From the NCBI RefSeq assembly GCF_030409945.1, contig NZ_JAUFQV010000036.1, positions 124,001 to 188,000 of the forward strand: a DNA stretch of 64,000 bases, given 5' to 3'. Position numbers and translations under genes: made by a program. Positions 8,456 to 16,730 of the stretch are shown here, one piece after another. The DNA is from Vibrio tapetis subsp. quintayensis (lineage in GTDB: Bacteria; Pseudomonadota; Gammaproteobacteria; Enterobacterales; Vibrionaceae). How positions within the stretch are numbered: the stretch's first letter is position 1; each line of letters begins with the position of its first letter. Below the pieces are notes generated by a model. The model did no database searches, was not told the DNA's origin, and saw only the letters and a list, made by a program, of their open reading frames with translations.

Positions 8456-9058
8456 TTAACTGTATTTGAGGTGAACGTTGCTAAATTGTGTCTGCATCGA
8501 GTGGATTATTTGAGCAGTTACTCCCCAGATTAAGTGTTGTTTATATGGCACGGCAAATACGTTATGCAATCCATTTTGTACTCTAAACTGTAGGGAGTGG
8601 AGGTTACTTCGATTAAACAAGTACTTTGCTGGGGCTTCAAAAACGCTTTGAACTTCATTTTCGTCAATTTGGGTTTGGTAATCAGGTGCCACAAACGCAA
8701 TGATGGGCGTCACTTGAAAGCGGCTAAAGGTATCTAGTGCAGGTAAGCGACCAATTTCGGTCACATGTTTTGGGTCTAGGCCAATCTCTTCCTTAGCTTC
8801 TCTTAATGCGGTCTCGACGACACTCAGGTCTTCGTCTTCAACTTTGCCCCCAGGAAAACTGATTTGTCCAGGATGGTGACGCAGGTGTATCGCACGTTTG
8901 GTCAAGATCACTTGTAACCCATATGGGCGCTCGACTAAGCCAATGAGCACGGCAGCAGGCCGTAATGAACTTGCGTTTTTGGTTAACAGCCGTTGGTCGT
9001 TAAAATAGTGGCTTGGTGGGCTCACATAGAATTGGTTGAGAAATTCGTTTCTATCCAT
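8456..9058 (-). CDS. nudL: Nudix hydrolase NudL (coenzyme A pyrophosphatase-like)
   Basis: A 200-residue Nudix hydrolase of the YeaB/NudL group, predicted to cleave CoA and related nucleotides to phosphopantetheine and a 3',5'-ADP-type product. The family signature HHPGQISFPGGKVEDED is present. The Nudix box is complete (GGKVEDEDLSVVETALREAKEEIG, about residues 70-93) with the metal-binding REAKEE. GGAAG lies six bases before the ATG. It sits between sdaC and pabB on the same strand, as in the enterobacterial pabB-nudL-sdaA neighbourhood, but a signalling gene is inserted between pabB and nudL here. Confidence 0.92.
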   Translation of the reverse strand: MDRNEFLNQFYVSPPSHYFNDQRLLTKNASSLRPAAVLIGLVERPYGLQVILTKRAIHLRHHPGQISFPGGKVEDEDLSVVETALREAKEEIGLDPKHVTEIGRLPALDTFSRFQVTPIIAFVAPDYQTQIDENEVQSVFEAPAKYLFNRSNLHSLQFRVQNGLHNVFAVPYKQHLIWGVTAQIIHSMQTQFSNVHLKYS

Positions 9059-9279
9059 CGTGCTTCCGTGGTTTGAGATTTTTAATGATGTATAAGGTGC
9101 TTATATAACTATAGCGTATGTATGTATTGTTAGGAGACGTAAATTAAGTGCTAGAGAGAAATATCTAAGATGGGCTACGTACTAGTAATACAAAATACTG
9201 ATGATTTGAGTTTCTGATATTAGCTTGGTGTATGTCTTGATGGCATTCTTAATTTTGGTCATCAATAAGAGTTAAAGGC

Positions 9280-9318
9280 GGCCCCATTTTATTTAGTCAT
9301 TAACAATAAAAGAGGGCC
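9280..9318 (-). terminator. Long hairpin downstream of the receiver-GGDEF gene
   Basis: GGCCC-TTTTATT pairs with AATAAAA-GGGCC across a 2x2 internal loop and an 11-base apical loop, starting 31 bases beyond the stop of the 9349-10629 gene. No U-run follows, so it may protect the 3' end rather than terminate. Confidence 0.45.
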
Positions 9319-9348
9319 ACGAAATTAAGAAACGATGACGCCACTCAA

Positions 9349-10629
9349 TTAGGTAACTTCTACCGGATTAGATGGCTGACTGGATTTAACGTCGATGTGT
9401 ATTTGATTGTCGCCGCCGCTTTGGGCTTGATGCAAAGCTTCATCGGCTTGTTCAATGCATAATTTAATGGACGGCTGCTTTTTGACAACCGTGGCTCCGA
9501 TACTGACACTAAAGTGGATGCTTTGGTTTTCTACAGGGATGCTCAGTTGTTTTACTGTTTTCATAAAATCGACTAGCGTTGATTTGACTTTTGCCAAGTC
9601 GGTACCCGAGATAAGACAGCCGAACTCTGCACCATAAAATCGAGCCAACGTTGCTGCCTTAAAGCGTTCTTTAAGCAAAGAAGATAACGAAATCAGAATT
9701 TGGTCACCGGCCGAAAAGGAGTGCTTATCGTTTATCTTTTTGAAGTTATCAATATGGATGACAACTAATAGATAAGTGAGCTTACTCATTTCAATAAAGT
9801 CGAGTTGCTTGTCGGTCATTTCGATGAAGTGATCACGATTGGACAAAGACGTTAGATAATCCACTACAGATGCCGTCTTGATGTTCTCGATATATTGCAG
9901 CCTTTCTACATTTTTGAAAACACGGCAGTAGAACTCTTCAGGGCAAAAAGGCTTGTGCAAGTAATCGTCAGCGCCACTTTTGATAAATCGAGCAGATTGA
10001 TAGCTTTTTGATGACGCTGAATACCCAATGATAATGATTTCTCGTTCCGTGAATAAACGCCTTATGGCTTGGACCACTTCGATACCGTTCATTCCGGGCA
10101 TGTCGTAATCGGTGATGACCAATTTGATATCCGAGTGGTCTTTGAGGGTTTGCAGTGCTTTTTTGCCATCAGGTTGACTATAAAGAGTGAAATTACGGCG
10201 TTCTAATAAAGAAGAAACATAACTGCGAACCGACAACGAATCATCTATGACCAATACGCCAATCTTATGGTTGGTCAGTTGGCTGTGAAGAATACGTTGT
10301 AGGTAAAAGTAAGCTTGAGAATTTTCTTTCGTGATGTAATCAATGATGGGAAGCTTAAGTAATTCCTGATGTATCTTATCACTGACTCTTCCTGTCATTA
10401 CGATTGATGGAATGTCGTGTTTTAATACGTATGAAATCGCTTGTCCCTCGTAGGCATCGGGCAAACTGTAGTCAATGGTAGCGACAAAAAAATCTGTTTT
10501 TTTTGCCAGTATCTCTTTTACTTCGGCAAGTGATTTCGCAACAGTGACATTATATTTAAGAGACTGCCCAATTTGTTGAATAACAGCGGCGATGGAATTG
10601 TTGTCTTCTACGACCAACATTTCTTTCAT
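9349..10629 (-). CDS. Double response-regulator receiver protein with degenerate GGDEF domain
   Basis: Cytoplasmic signalling protein of 426 residues. Receiver 1 is at about 1-112 (acidic pair E8/D9, phospho-acceptor D53 in TIDYSLPD). Receiver 2 is at about 122-240 (D129/D130, D174 in ITDYDMPGMNG, K226 in LHKPF). A diguanylate-cyclase-like domain is at about 250-410. The GGDEF signature reads YGAEF (332-336) and DxLTGLxNR reads DYLTSLSNR. The acidic third position is Ala, so the domain is probably inactive as a cyclase and may act as a GTP- or partner-binding module. No inhibitory RxxD site is visible. No histidine kinase is adjacent. It lies between pabB and nudL in what looks like an insertion into a conserved neighbourhood. 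Confidence 0.9.
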   Translation of the reverse strand: MKEMLVVEDNNSIAAVIQQIGQSLKYNVTVAKSLAEVKEILAKKTDFFVATIDYSLPDAYEGQAISYVLKHDIPSIVMTGRVSDKIHQELLKLPIIDYITKENSQAYFYLQRILHSQLTNHKIGVLVIDDSLSVRSYVSSLLERRNFTLYSQPDGKKALQTLKDHSDIKLVITDYDMPGMNGIEVVQAIRRLFTEREIIIIGYSASSKSYQSARFIKSGADDYLHKPFCPEEFYCRVFKNVERLQYIENIKTASVVDYLTSLSNRDHFIEMTDKQLDFIEMSKLTYLLVVIHIDNFKKINDKHSFSAGDQILISLSSLLKERFKAATLARFYGAEFGCLISGTDLAKVKSTLVDFMKTVKQLSIPVENQSIHFSVSIGATVVKKQPSIKLCIEQADEALHQAQSGGDNQIHIDVKSSQPSNPVEVT

Positions 10630-10936
10630 AATTGTTTCCCTAGCCTAGTGACGTTGTTAAATACAATAACCGATGTAATTGTTTACATTCTGTGGTTTTT
10701 ATCTAGTTTCTGTTTGATGGAATAGGCTGCACAATGCGCTTTTACTAGAAGAATTATAACGTTGTGTTAACTATAGATGTGATTCATAAAAAAGGGCAAA
10801 TGTGAGCGGGTGAAATTGAAGGGCGGACAGGCGATATAGGCGCGTTTCACTTACGCGAGGTTTTGATTTAGGGGGACTTGCTCACTGTTCCAAGAAAGAT
10901 AGCTAAGGGCGACGCCCTTAGCCGACTATATGTGAT
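10630..10936. other. Intergenic region, 307 bases
   Basis: Lies between pabB (stop) and the receiver-GGDEF gene (start), both minus strand. It holds the pabB hairpin at 10902-10922 and presumably the promoter of the downstream gene. I see no gene in it and no clear -10/-35 pair. Confidence 0.6.
10902..10922 (-). terminator. Hairpin after pabB, probable terminator
   Basis: GCTAAGGGC / GCCCTTAGC form a perfect 9-bp stem with a 3-base loop 15 bases beyond the pabB stop. The following minus-strand sequence ATCTTTCTT is only moderately U-rich. Confidence 0.65.
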
Positions 10937-12322
10937 CTAAAGGCTATCTGATGCTGGGGTTTCGAGTGTAGGCAAAATGCGGCTCAGTTTATCTAGCGTT
11001 TCTTGATACTCATCGTCTAACTGGCTGTCTGCAACTAAGCCACCGCCGGCCCATGCGTACAATTGGTTGTCATGGGCGACCAAAGTACGAATAGTAATGC
11101 TGGTGTCCATTTTGTGACAACGACTGATGTAACCAATACTTCCACAGTACATATTACGTCTGTGAGGTTCGAGTTCTTCAATAATCTGCATCGCTCGTAT
11201 TTTTGGTGCGCCCGTGATAGAGCCTCCTGGGAAACAAGCGCGTAGCAAGTCACAGGCTGAGTAGTGGTCGTCTAATGAAGCTTGAATCGTACTAACAAGG
11301 TGATGGACCGCCGGAAAACTCTCAATATCAAACAGCTTAGGAACCGTAACCGTACCCGGCTTGGCGACTCGACCTATGTCGTTTCTTAACAAGTCGACAA
11401 TCATTAAGTTTTCAGCCTGATCTTTCTCTGCGTTAGCAAGATCGACTATCGCTTGCTTGTCTATTTGAGGGTCTTCACTTCTAGGGCGAGTGCCTTTGAT
11501 TGGCTTGGTTTCAACATAACCTTGATCGAGTTTCAAAAATCGCTCTGGTGAGACACTCAAGATAGCGCATTCGTCGGTACGGATGAAAGCCGAAAAGGGC
11601 GAGCCATTAGCCGTCTCAAGCTTTTGGTAGGCTTGCCATTCCCCCCCGTCATAACTCGCTTTAAAGCGCTGAGCGAGGTTGATCTGATAACAGTCACCTG
11701 ACCGTAAATACTCCTGCACTTGTTCAAAGCGCGGCGCATAGCCCTGCTTATCCATGTTAGATTGCCATGGACTGGTCAAATTAAAGTCTGTGTGTTGTAT
11801 AGCGTTTTGCTCAGTTAGCCACTGCCAATGAATTTTCGCATCCACCCCGACAACAAATGCTTGTTGGGTTTGATGATCCGCGATAACCGCCCAAGAGTAG
11901 ATCCCAACTGCCATATCGGCTGTGTTGATGTCGTGAATGGCAATGTTAGGCATCGACTCCACACGTCGACCTAAGTCATAGCCAAAATAGCCCAATGCGC
12001 CACCCATAAAGGGAATCCCCTCTGTCGGTTCGCAATAGGGGAGTGATTTAGCCAGTAAGCTATCTATTAAAGTAAATGGGTCCTCGGAAGTTGAGGTGAT
12101 ATTCCCGTCTTGCGTAATAAAGCTTTGTTCACCGTAAGTGGTAATGGTTGCAATGGGATTGGCCACCAAAATGTCGTAGCGGTTGTCTGGGTGATGCTCA
12201 CAAACCGAGCGTAGCAACATCGCCCACGGCTGACTTTCTATGTTAGCAAAAAGTTGACTTGTGAGATCATGGCTGTAATTTATTGGAATGATAGAAATAT
12301 TCTGATTGGCAGTGTTATTCAT
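10937..12322 (-). CDS. pabB: Aminodeoxychorismate synthase component I
   Basis: PabB aminates chorismate to 4-amino-4-deoxychorismate with PabA, for p-aminobenzoate and folate. About 461 residues. Conserved blocks of the chorismate-binding domain are SGDCYQINLAQRF, PERFLKLDQGYVETKPIKGTRPR, ENLMIVDLLRNDIGRV, FPAVHHLVSTI, FPGGSITGAPKIRAM and GSIGYIS. The PIKGT lysine is the catalytic residue in PabB, as opposed to TrpE. I chose the ATG at 12322; the upstream TTG at 12367 would add 15 unconserved residues. Neither has a strong Shine-Dalgarno. A C7 run on the plus strand (11641-11647) falls inside the gene. It is divergent from the fumarase gene. Confidence 0.94.
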   Translation of the reverse strand: MNNTANQNISIIPINYSHDLTSQLFANIESQPWAMLLRSVCEHHPDNRYDILVANPIATITTYGEQSFITQDGNITSTSEDPFTLIDSLLAKSLPYCEPTEGIPFMGGALGYFGYDLGRRVESMPNIAIHDINTADMAVGIYSWAVIADHQTQQAFVVGVDAKIHWQWLTEQNAIQHTDFNLTSPWQSNMDKQGYAPRFEQVQEYLRSGDCYQINLAQRFKASYDGGEWQAYQKLETANGSPFSAFIRTDECAILSVSPERFLKLDQGYVETKPIKGTRPRSEDPQIDKQAIVDLANAEKDQAENLMIVDLLRNDIGRVAKPGTVTVPKLFDIESFPAVHHLVSTIQASLDDHYSACDLLRACFPGGSITGAPKIRAMQIIEELEPHRRNMYCGSIGYISRCHKMDTSITIRTLVAHDNQLYAWAGGGLVADSQLDDEYQETLDKLSRILPTLETPASDSL

Positions 12323-12496
12323 TTGTTTAATTTGTGACAAAGAGAGTAATGCGTTCGTAGCGCCCAATGGCCAGCAAGAGTATCATAAAACCATACACCA
12401 AGGGACGTGAACTGCACGAAGTGGCAATAATAATTGTGCCGTGAACTGACTCTTGTTATCTGACTGGAAGCAGAAATAATAATACCGAGGCATTGT

Positions 12497-14011
12497 ATGA
12501 CCGTAATTCGCAAGCAGGATGTTATCAGCAGTGTGGCTGATGCACTTCAATACATCTCTTACTACCATCCAATGGACTTTGTCCAAGCACTTGATAAAGC
12601 CTATCAACGTGAAGAAAGCCAAGCTGCAAAAGATGCGCTGGCACAAATCCTAATTAACTCGCGAATGGCCGCTGAAGGTAAGCGTCCTATTTGTCAGGAT
12701 ACAGGCATCGTGACCTGTTTTGTTAAGATTGGTATGAACGTCAAATGGGAAAGTGATTTAACGGTTCAGCAAATGGTGGATGAAGGCGTTCGTCAAGCTT
12801 ACACCAATCCAGATAACCCGTTGCGTGCATCGGTGCTGGCTGATCCTGCAGGTAGCCGTAAAAACACCAAAGACAACACGCCAGCCGTGGTTCATATTGA
12901 TATGGTTCCAGGTGATCACGTCGAGATTGCTATTGCTGCAAAAGGCGGCGGTTCAGAGAACAAAACCAAAATGGTCATGCTAAATCCATCGGACGACATC
13001 GCCGACTGGGTTGAAAAAACGCTGCCAGCTATGGGCGCGGGTTGGTGTCCACCGGGCATGTTGGGCATAGGCATTGGCGGTACGGCTGAAAAAGCAGCGG
13101 TGCTGGCTAAAGAATCCTTGATGGAGCACGTCGACATTCATGAATTGATCGAACGCGGCCCAGAGAATGCTGAAGAAGAGCTGCGTTTAGATATCTTTAA
13201 TCGAGTAAACAAGCTGGGTATTGGCGCACAAGGTCTTGGCGGTTTAACCACGGTAGTCGATGTTAAAATTAACACAGCCCCAACTCATGCGGCTTCCAAA
13301 CCGGTTTGTATGATCCCTAACTGTGCTGCTACTCGTCACGTGCATTTCACGTTGGATGGCAGTGGCCCGGCAGAATTAACGCCGCCTAAGCTAGAAGATT
13401 GGCCAGAAATCACTTGGGAAGCGGGTGAAAATACGCGCCGTGTGAATCTGAATGAAATTACTAAACAAGACGTACAAGATTGGAAAGTAGGCGAGACCGT
13501 TCTGCTGTCAGGTAAAATCTTAACAGGCCGTGACGCGGCGCATAAACGCATTCAAAGTCTATTGGAAAGTGGTGAAGGATTACCTGAGGGTGTCGACTTT
13601 AATGGTAAGTTTATTTATTACGTAGGCCCTGTCGATGCAGTTGGAGACGAAGTGGTAGGCCCTGCTGGCCCAACAACGTCTACTCGCATGGACAAGTTCA
13701 CCGACATGATGCTAAGCGAAACAGGCCTTACTGGCATGATTGGTAAAGCAGAGCGTGGCCCTGCAACCGTTGAGTTGATTAAAGAGCACAAGGCTGTGTA
13801 TTTAATGGCGGTTGGCGGAGCAGCATATCTGGTATCTAAAGCGATCAAGAAAGCCCGTGTTGTGGCTTTTGAAGAACTGGGTATGGAAGCCATCTACGAA
13901 TTTGAAGTCGAGGACATGCCAGTAACGGTTGCGGTGGATTCTAGCGGAGCAAACGCTCACCAAATTGGCCCTGATACTTGGAAAGTGAAAATTGCGGAAG
14001 CGCAAAAATAG
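12497..14011 (+). CDS. Class I fumarate hydratase (iron-sulfur fumarase)
   Basis: Single-chain, oxygen-sensitive [4Fe-4S] fumarase of 504 residues that interconverts fumarate and malate in the TCA cycle. The N-terminal (TtdA/FumA alpha-like) half contains KRPICQDTGIVTCFVKIG, AAKGGGSENKTKM, WCPPGMLGIGIGGTAEKA and CMIPNCAATRHVHF, which hold the cluster-ligating cysteines. The C-terminal beta-like half contains LSGKILTGRDAAHKR, YYVGPVDAVGDEVVGPAGPTTSTRMD, MIGKAERG and GGAAYLVSKAI. GAGG lies seven bases before the ATG. The gene is monocistronic with a strong terminator and divergent from pabB. Confidence 0.95.
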   Translation: MTVIRKQDVISSVADALQYISYYHPMDFVQALDKAYQREESQAAKDALAQILINSRMAAEGKRPICQDTGIVTCFVKIGMNVKWESDLTVQQMVDEGVRQAYTNPDNPLRASVLADPAGSRKNTKDNTPAVVHIDMVPGDHVEIAIAAKGGGSENKTKMVMLNPSDDIADWVEKTLPAMGAGWCPPGMLGIGIGGTAEKAAVLAKESLMEHVDIHELIERGPENAEEELRLDIFNRVNKLGIGAQGLGGLTTVVDVKINTAPTHAASKPVCMIPNCAATRHVHFTLDGSGPAELTPPKLEDWPEITWEAGENTRRVNLNEITKQDVQDWKVGETVLLSGKILTGRDAAHKRIQSLLESGEGLPEGVDFNGKFIYYVGPVDAVGDEVVGPAGPTTSTRMDKFTDMMLSETGLTGMIGKAERGPATVELIKEHKAVYLMAVGGAAYLVSKAIKKARVVAFEELGMEAIYEFEVEDMPVTVAVDSSGANAHQIGPDTWKVKIAEAQK

Positions 14012-14076
14012 CTCATGCCACTAAATCGCTGACCTTGAAAAATAGCCAGTGTTAATTTAGTCAGTGTAAATAATGT

Positions 14077-14108
14077 AACGCAGCCTCTATCTAGGGCTGC
14101 GTTTTTTT
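14077..14108 (+). terminator. Rho-independent terminator of the fumarase gene
   Basis: AACGCAGCC / GGCTGCGTT (14077-14085 with 14095-14103) followed by a run of seven T. Confidence 0.92.
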
Positions 14109-14194
14109 GATTAAGTTTTTGTTCATCTAGTATTAATACGTTATTTTGCATACTCTGTATTCATGCTATGTAGCAAAAGATTGAGAGCTCGGAA

Positions 14195-15589
14195 ATGAGA
14201 AGAATAAGCCAAGAAGTCAACGATTTAGTCAACCGAAGTATGGACAGGCACTTAAAGCTGGCGGTTACAGGGTTGTCTCGTGCGGGCAAAACAGCCTACA
14301 TCACTTCTTTGGTTAATCAACTGCTCTATACATCGACTCACGATAACTTGCCCTTGTTTAGTGCAGCCAGTGAAAAGCGCTTAATTGGCGCGAAACGAGA
14401 GCCTCAAACGAATTTGTTGGTACCTCGCTTTGGTTATGATGCCGCAGTGGAGTCTTTGCATTCAACCCCACCACAATGGCCTGAGCCAACAAAAGATGTG
14501 AGTGAAATTCGGTTAGCTATTCGTTATAAGCCGCAATCGGGTGCGTTGAAGTTGCTCTCTAAGACGGCCACTCTCTATCTGGACATTGTTGACTATCCGG
14601 GTGAATGGCTGCTCGACTTACCGCTGTTAGAGTTAGATTTTGAGCAGTGGAGTGACTTGCAGTTTCAAGCTTTGAAAGGAACACGAGCCGAGCTGGCAAA
14701 ACCGTGGCTTGCTGCACTGGCAGAATTTGATACCAATGCTGAAGCCGATGAAAGCCAGTTGGCAAAAGTTTCTTCGCTCTATACTCAGTTTTTATACGAT
14801 TGTAAGTCAGCAGGTTTGCATTGGGTGCAACCGGGGCGATTTGTGTTGCCAGGCGAGTTAGAAGGCGCACCCGTATTGCAGTTTTTTCCCTATCAGATCG
14901 CCGATGATACCGACAAACATGCCAAGCATAGCCAATACGCCATGCTCAAAGCGAGGTATCAAGAGTACCAAACCAAAGTCGTGAAACGCTTTTACAAAGA
15001 GCATTTTTCTACATTTGATCGTCAAATTGTACTCGTGGATTGCTTACAACCGCTTAATGCTGGCCATGAATCCTTTAATGATATGCAGGGCGCAATCGAA
15101 CAGTTGTTAAAGAGCTTTAAATATGGCCGGAGCAATGTGTTTAGCCGCTTGTTTTCAGCCAAAATTGATAAGGTATTATTTGCCGCCACCAAAGCGGATC
15201 ACGTGACGCCAGATCAACATGCTAACTTAACCTCACTGCTTAAACAGATGGTTCACCCCGCATGGCAGCATACCGCGTACGAGAACATTGACATGACGTG
15301 TATGACGCTGGCGTCGATTAAGGCGACTCAGGCCGGGTTTGTGACGAACAAGAGCCGTTCTGCAGAAGAAAGTACCCAACCAGCAATACAGGGCGTGATG
15401 GAGAACGATCAACCGATTACGCTTTATCCTGGTGACGTTCCCGCCAAACTGCCGTCCGCAGAATATTGGCAAAATAATGAATTTGAATTTTACAGTTTTA
15501 AACCGTTAGAGCAGGAAACGAATACTCCGTGTGGCCATATTCGTATGGATAAAGCGCTGCAATTTTTGATTGGAGACAAATTAAAATGA
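14195..15589 (+). CDS. ycjX: YcjX family P-loop protein
   Basis: A 464-residue GTPase-like protein of the YcjX/DUF463 family. The Walker A motif is GLSRAGKTAY (about residues 27-36), early in the protein. A Walker B-like LYLDIVDYPGEWLLDLPLL lies at about 127-145, the usual YcjX signature. In enterobacteria the gene belongs to the phage-shock-response neighbourhood; its biochemical role is unsettled. The last bases overlap the ATG of ycjF (ATGA), so the two are translationally coupled, and tyrR follows, as in E. coli. Confidence 0.92.
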   Translation: MRRISQEVNDLVNRSMDRHLKLAVTGLSRAGKTAYITSLVNQLLYTSTHDNLPLFSAASEKRLIGAKREPQTNLLVPRFGYDAAVESLHSTPPQWPEPTKDVSEIRLAIRYKPQSGALKLLSKTATLYLDIVDYPGEWLLDLPLLELDFEQWSDLQFQALKGTRAELAKPWLAALAEFDTNAEADESQLAKVSSLYTQFLYDCKSAGLHWVQPGRFVLPGELEGAPVLQFFPYQIADDTDKHAKHSQYAMLKARYQEYQTKVVKRFYKEHFSTFDRQIVLVDCLQPLNAGHESFNDMQGAIEQLLKSFKYGRSNVFSRLFSAKIDKVLFAATKADHVTPDQHANLTSLLKQMVHPAWQHTAYENIDMTCMTLASIKATQAGFVTNKSRSAEESTQPAIQGVMENDQPITLYPGDVPAKLPSAEYWQNNEFEFYSFKPLEQETNTPCGHIRMDKALQFLIGDKLK

Positions 15590-16611
15590 GTGAAATAAAA
15601 ACCAAGCAGGTCTTTGACTCGCCATTACAGCAAGACAGTGCTCAACAACCAGAACTGACGGCAGGTCAGCAATTTGAGCTACAGGCAAAGTTTGTACCCA
15701 GTGCGCCGGAAGTCGACAAAGAACCCGAAATAGCCCTTGAAAAAGTCATTAAACCGAGTGGAAAAAATAGAATGCTTGCGACGGTTCTATTGGCAACATT
15801 CTCAGGCCTAGTCGGCTGGCAGGCGGTTGACTCGGTGATCACCGCTGTTGCTTCTCAAAATTGGCTTAGTTTAGGTTGGTCTGGTTTTATTGCGGCGATT
15901 TCAGCAATGGGCGTTGGCGCCATCGGACGAGAATTATTGAAACTCCGCAAGCTTAGACACCGCTTTTCAGATCAAGACAAAGCTCAGGCTTTGTATGAGC
16001 TAGACGATTTGGGCAAAGCCAAACCATTTTGTCAGCAGTTAGCCAAACAAAGTGGTATTGCTGCTGAACACCCAGGTTTTGAACGCTGGGAGAATGCCGT
16101 TAATGCAACTCACAGCGACCAAGAAGTTATGGCAATGTACGATAACTTTGTCGTTGCTACGCAAGATGAGCAATGTCGAAAATTGATTGCTAAGTCAGCC
16201 AGTGAATCAGCGGTGCTGGTGGCATTAAGCCCGCTTGCCGTGGTAGATATGTTGCTGGTGGCATGGCGAAACTTTAAGTTGATTGAACAGCTTTCAACGG
16301 TGTATGGCGTTGAACTAGGCTATTGGTCTCGAATTAAACTCTTTAAGCTGGTGCTGATCAATATGGCTGCAGCAGGAGCAACGGAACTCGTCGCTGATGC
16401 GAGTATGGATCTGCTGTCTATGGATCTTGCAGGCAAAATATCGACAAGGGCTGCGCAAGGTTTAGGTGTGGGGATCTTAACAGCTCGATTAGGTATTAAA
16501 GCGGCTGCATTATTGCGCCCTGTCCCTTGGCAGAAAGGCAACAGCATTCGCTTAGGAGAAGTAAGAAAAAGCATTATTCAGAGTTTACGCAATAGCAAAC
16601 AACTGGATTAG
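15586..16611 (+). CDS. ycjF: YcjF family inner-membrane protein (DUF697)
   Basis: Product of 341 residues. A polar N-terminal tail of about 60 residues is followed by two membrane segments at about 65-82 and 90-112 (ATVLLATFSGLVGWQAVDSVI; LSLGWSGFIAAISAMGVGAIG). The C-terminal DUF697-like helical domain contains ASESAVLVALSPLAVVDMLLVAWRN and GVGILTARLGIKAAALLRPVPW. The start overlaps the ycjX stop. The partnership with YcjX is inferred from conserved adjacency. Confidence 0.92.
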   Translation: MSEIKTKQVFDSPLQQDSAQQPELTAGQQFELQAKFVPSAPEVDKEPEIALEKVIKPSGKNRMLATVLLATFSGLVGWQAVDSVITAVASQNWLSLGWSGFIAAISAMGVGAIGRELLKLRKLRHRFSDQDKAQALYELDDLGKAKPFCQQLAKQSGIAAEHPGFERWENAVNATHSDQEVMAMYDNFVVATQDEQCRKLIAKSASESAVLVALSPLAVVDMLLVAWRNFKLIEQLSTVYGVELGYWSRIKLFKLVLINMAAAGATELVADASMDLLSMDLAGKISTRAAQGLGVGILTARLGIKAAALLRPVPWQKGNSIRLGEVRKSIIQSLRNSKQLD

Positions 16612-16695
16612 CTGAAAATAACATCAGTTAGTGACTGAACTTAGGCGTTATTGAGCAAGAATTCTTGACTGTGTCAGGCGCTTGTTTCAGACTGG

Positions 16696-16713
16696 TGTCA
16701 ACTTTTCCTGACA
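16696..16713 (+). promoter_or_regulatory. TyrR box upstream of tyrR
   Basis: TGTCAACTTTTCCTGACA fits the TyrR operator TGTAAA-N6-TTTACA in total length (18), in the outer TGT/ACA and in the essential G and C. Its centre is AT-rich. It lies 17 bases before the GTG start, as expected for autorepression. A weaker relative (TGT-N13-CA) begins 24 bases upstream at 16672. Confidence 0.6.
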
Positions 16714-16730
16714 CCTTGACGGATAACACA

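Noticed and set aside
11641..11647. C7 run (G7 on the coding strand) in pabB as a phase-variable tract
   Set aside because: pabB is a housekeeping metabolic gene, the tract is shorter than usual for slippage control, and the encoded DGGEW aligns with the E. coli protein.
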